Assembly (NCBI GenBank): GCA_031284105.1
Contig: JAITAN010000038.1
Location: forward strand, 1 to 5,379
DNA: 5,379 nucleotides
Origin: Treponema sp.
Lineage (GTDB): Bacteria; Spirochaetota; Spirochaetia; Treponematales; Breznakiellaceae
Direction of reading: 5' to 3'
Part shown: positions 5,247-5,379 of the stretch, one piece after another
How the letters are laid out: each line of letters starts with the position of its first letter
Numbering within the stretch: the first letter of the stretch is position 1
Notes under the pieces: model-generated
What the model saw: only the letters and a program-made list of their open reading frames with translations
What the model was told of the DNA's origin: nothing
The model's database searches: none
Position numbers and translations under genes: made by a program

Positions 5247-5379
5247 CTAGGGCGTGTTCACACAACGCAAAGCAATACAAATACAAGCGAGATAGATAAA
5301 AGCGGAAAAGATACGGGCAAGTTTGTCATAGCGGGTGCAAATCCCTCGAAATCCCTTCGGCCGCCGGAAAAACCGCTCC
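5247..5379 (-). CDS. IS5-family transposase, C-terminal part (cut by window edge)
   Basis: The last 43 codons of a DDE transposase run off the right end of the window. The visible peptide begins ERFFRRPKGFRG, continues TRYDKLARIF, and ends ALRCVNTP before TAG (complement of 5247-5249). ERFF with Lys seven residues after Glu is the C-terminal half of the Y(2)R(3)E(6)K signature of IS4/IS5-type transposases, so this Glu (complement of 5376-5378) should be the third catalytic acidic residue. The FRG.CTRYDKLA segment matches the FRRIATRYDKLA typical of the IS427/IS5 group. No frameshift or internal stop is seen. Whether the whole gene is intact cannot be judged. It lies upstream of and parallel to the mal operon and would read toward it. 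Confidence 0.85.
   Translation of the reverse strand, partial: ERFFRRPKGFRGICTRYDKLARIFSAFIYLACICIALRCVNTP
5251..5379 (-). mobile_element. IS5-family insertion sequence, 3' end (partial)
   Basis: The IS boundary is placed at 5251, giving the terminus GGCGTGTTCACAC directly after CTAG at 5247-5250. The transposase frame runs to the very end of the element and closes on TAG formed by the flanking CTAG, as described for IS870 of the IS427 group. The other inverted repeat lies outside the window, so the boundary is inferred rather than confirmed. Confidence 0.6.

Overview
The window looks like a chromosomal segment of a mid-G+C bacterium with diderm-style lipoproteins. My best guess is a spirochaete close to Treponema. 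The reasons are two lipoprotein signal peptides with relaxed lipoboxes (Phe at -3), a maltose-type ABC transporter with no ATPase gene beside it, and simple-repeat plus IS5-type debris next to ordinary genes. This assignment is an inference; no rRNA or other marker gene is present.

Layout. Bases 1-295 hold a G+C-rich palindromic cluster, a good sigma70-type promoter (TTGACA, 18 bp, TATACT) and a leader of about 145 nt with two stem-loops. Bases 296-1054 (+) encode a lipoprotein of unknown function. Bases 1055-1187 are a convergent intergenic region with a clear intrinsic terminator for the lipoprotein gene and an overlapping candidate terminator for the opposing operon. Bases 1188-4704 (- strand) form a three-gene sugar-uptake operon transcribed malE, malF, malG. 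It has a recognisable promoter (TTTACA, 17 bp, CATAAT) directly upstream of malE. Bases 4766-5079 contain no convincing gene, only small palindromes and short direct repeats. Bases 5080-5246 are a degenerate simple-repeat array. Bases 5247-5379 are the 3' end of an IS5-family transposase gene (- strand), cut by the window edge.

How it works together. MalE is a lipid-anchored binding protein that should capture maltose, maltodextrin or a related oligosaccharide and deliver it to the MalF-MalG membrane channel. Both permeases carry the EAA loop that docks onto an ATPase, but no MalK/MsmX-type gene is in view, so the ATPase is presumably encoded elsewhere. The malE-malF gap of 90 nt holds two strong RNA hairpins. 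They are well placed to set a high MalE to MalF/MalG ratio, in the manner of the E. coli malE-malF intercistronic region. malF and malG are separated by one base, and the malG ribosome binding site lies inside the end of malF.

The most interesting points are the intercistronic hairpins, the IS5-family element whose transposase stop codon appears to come from a CTAG target at the insertion site (an IS870-like strategy), a second direct copy of that IS terminus on the far side of the repeat array, and the repeat array itself. I see no clear sign of a wholly new system.
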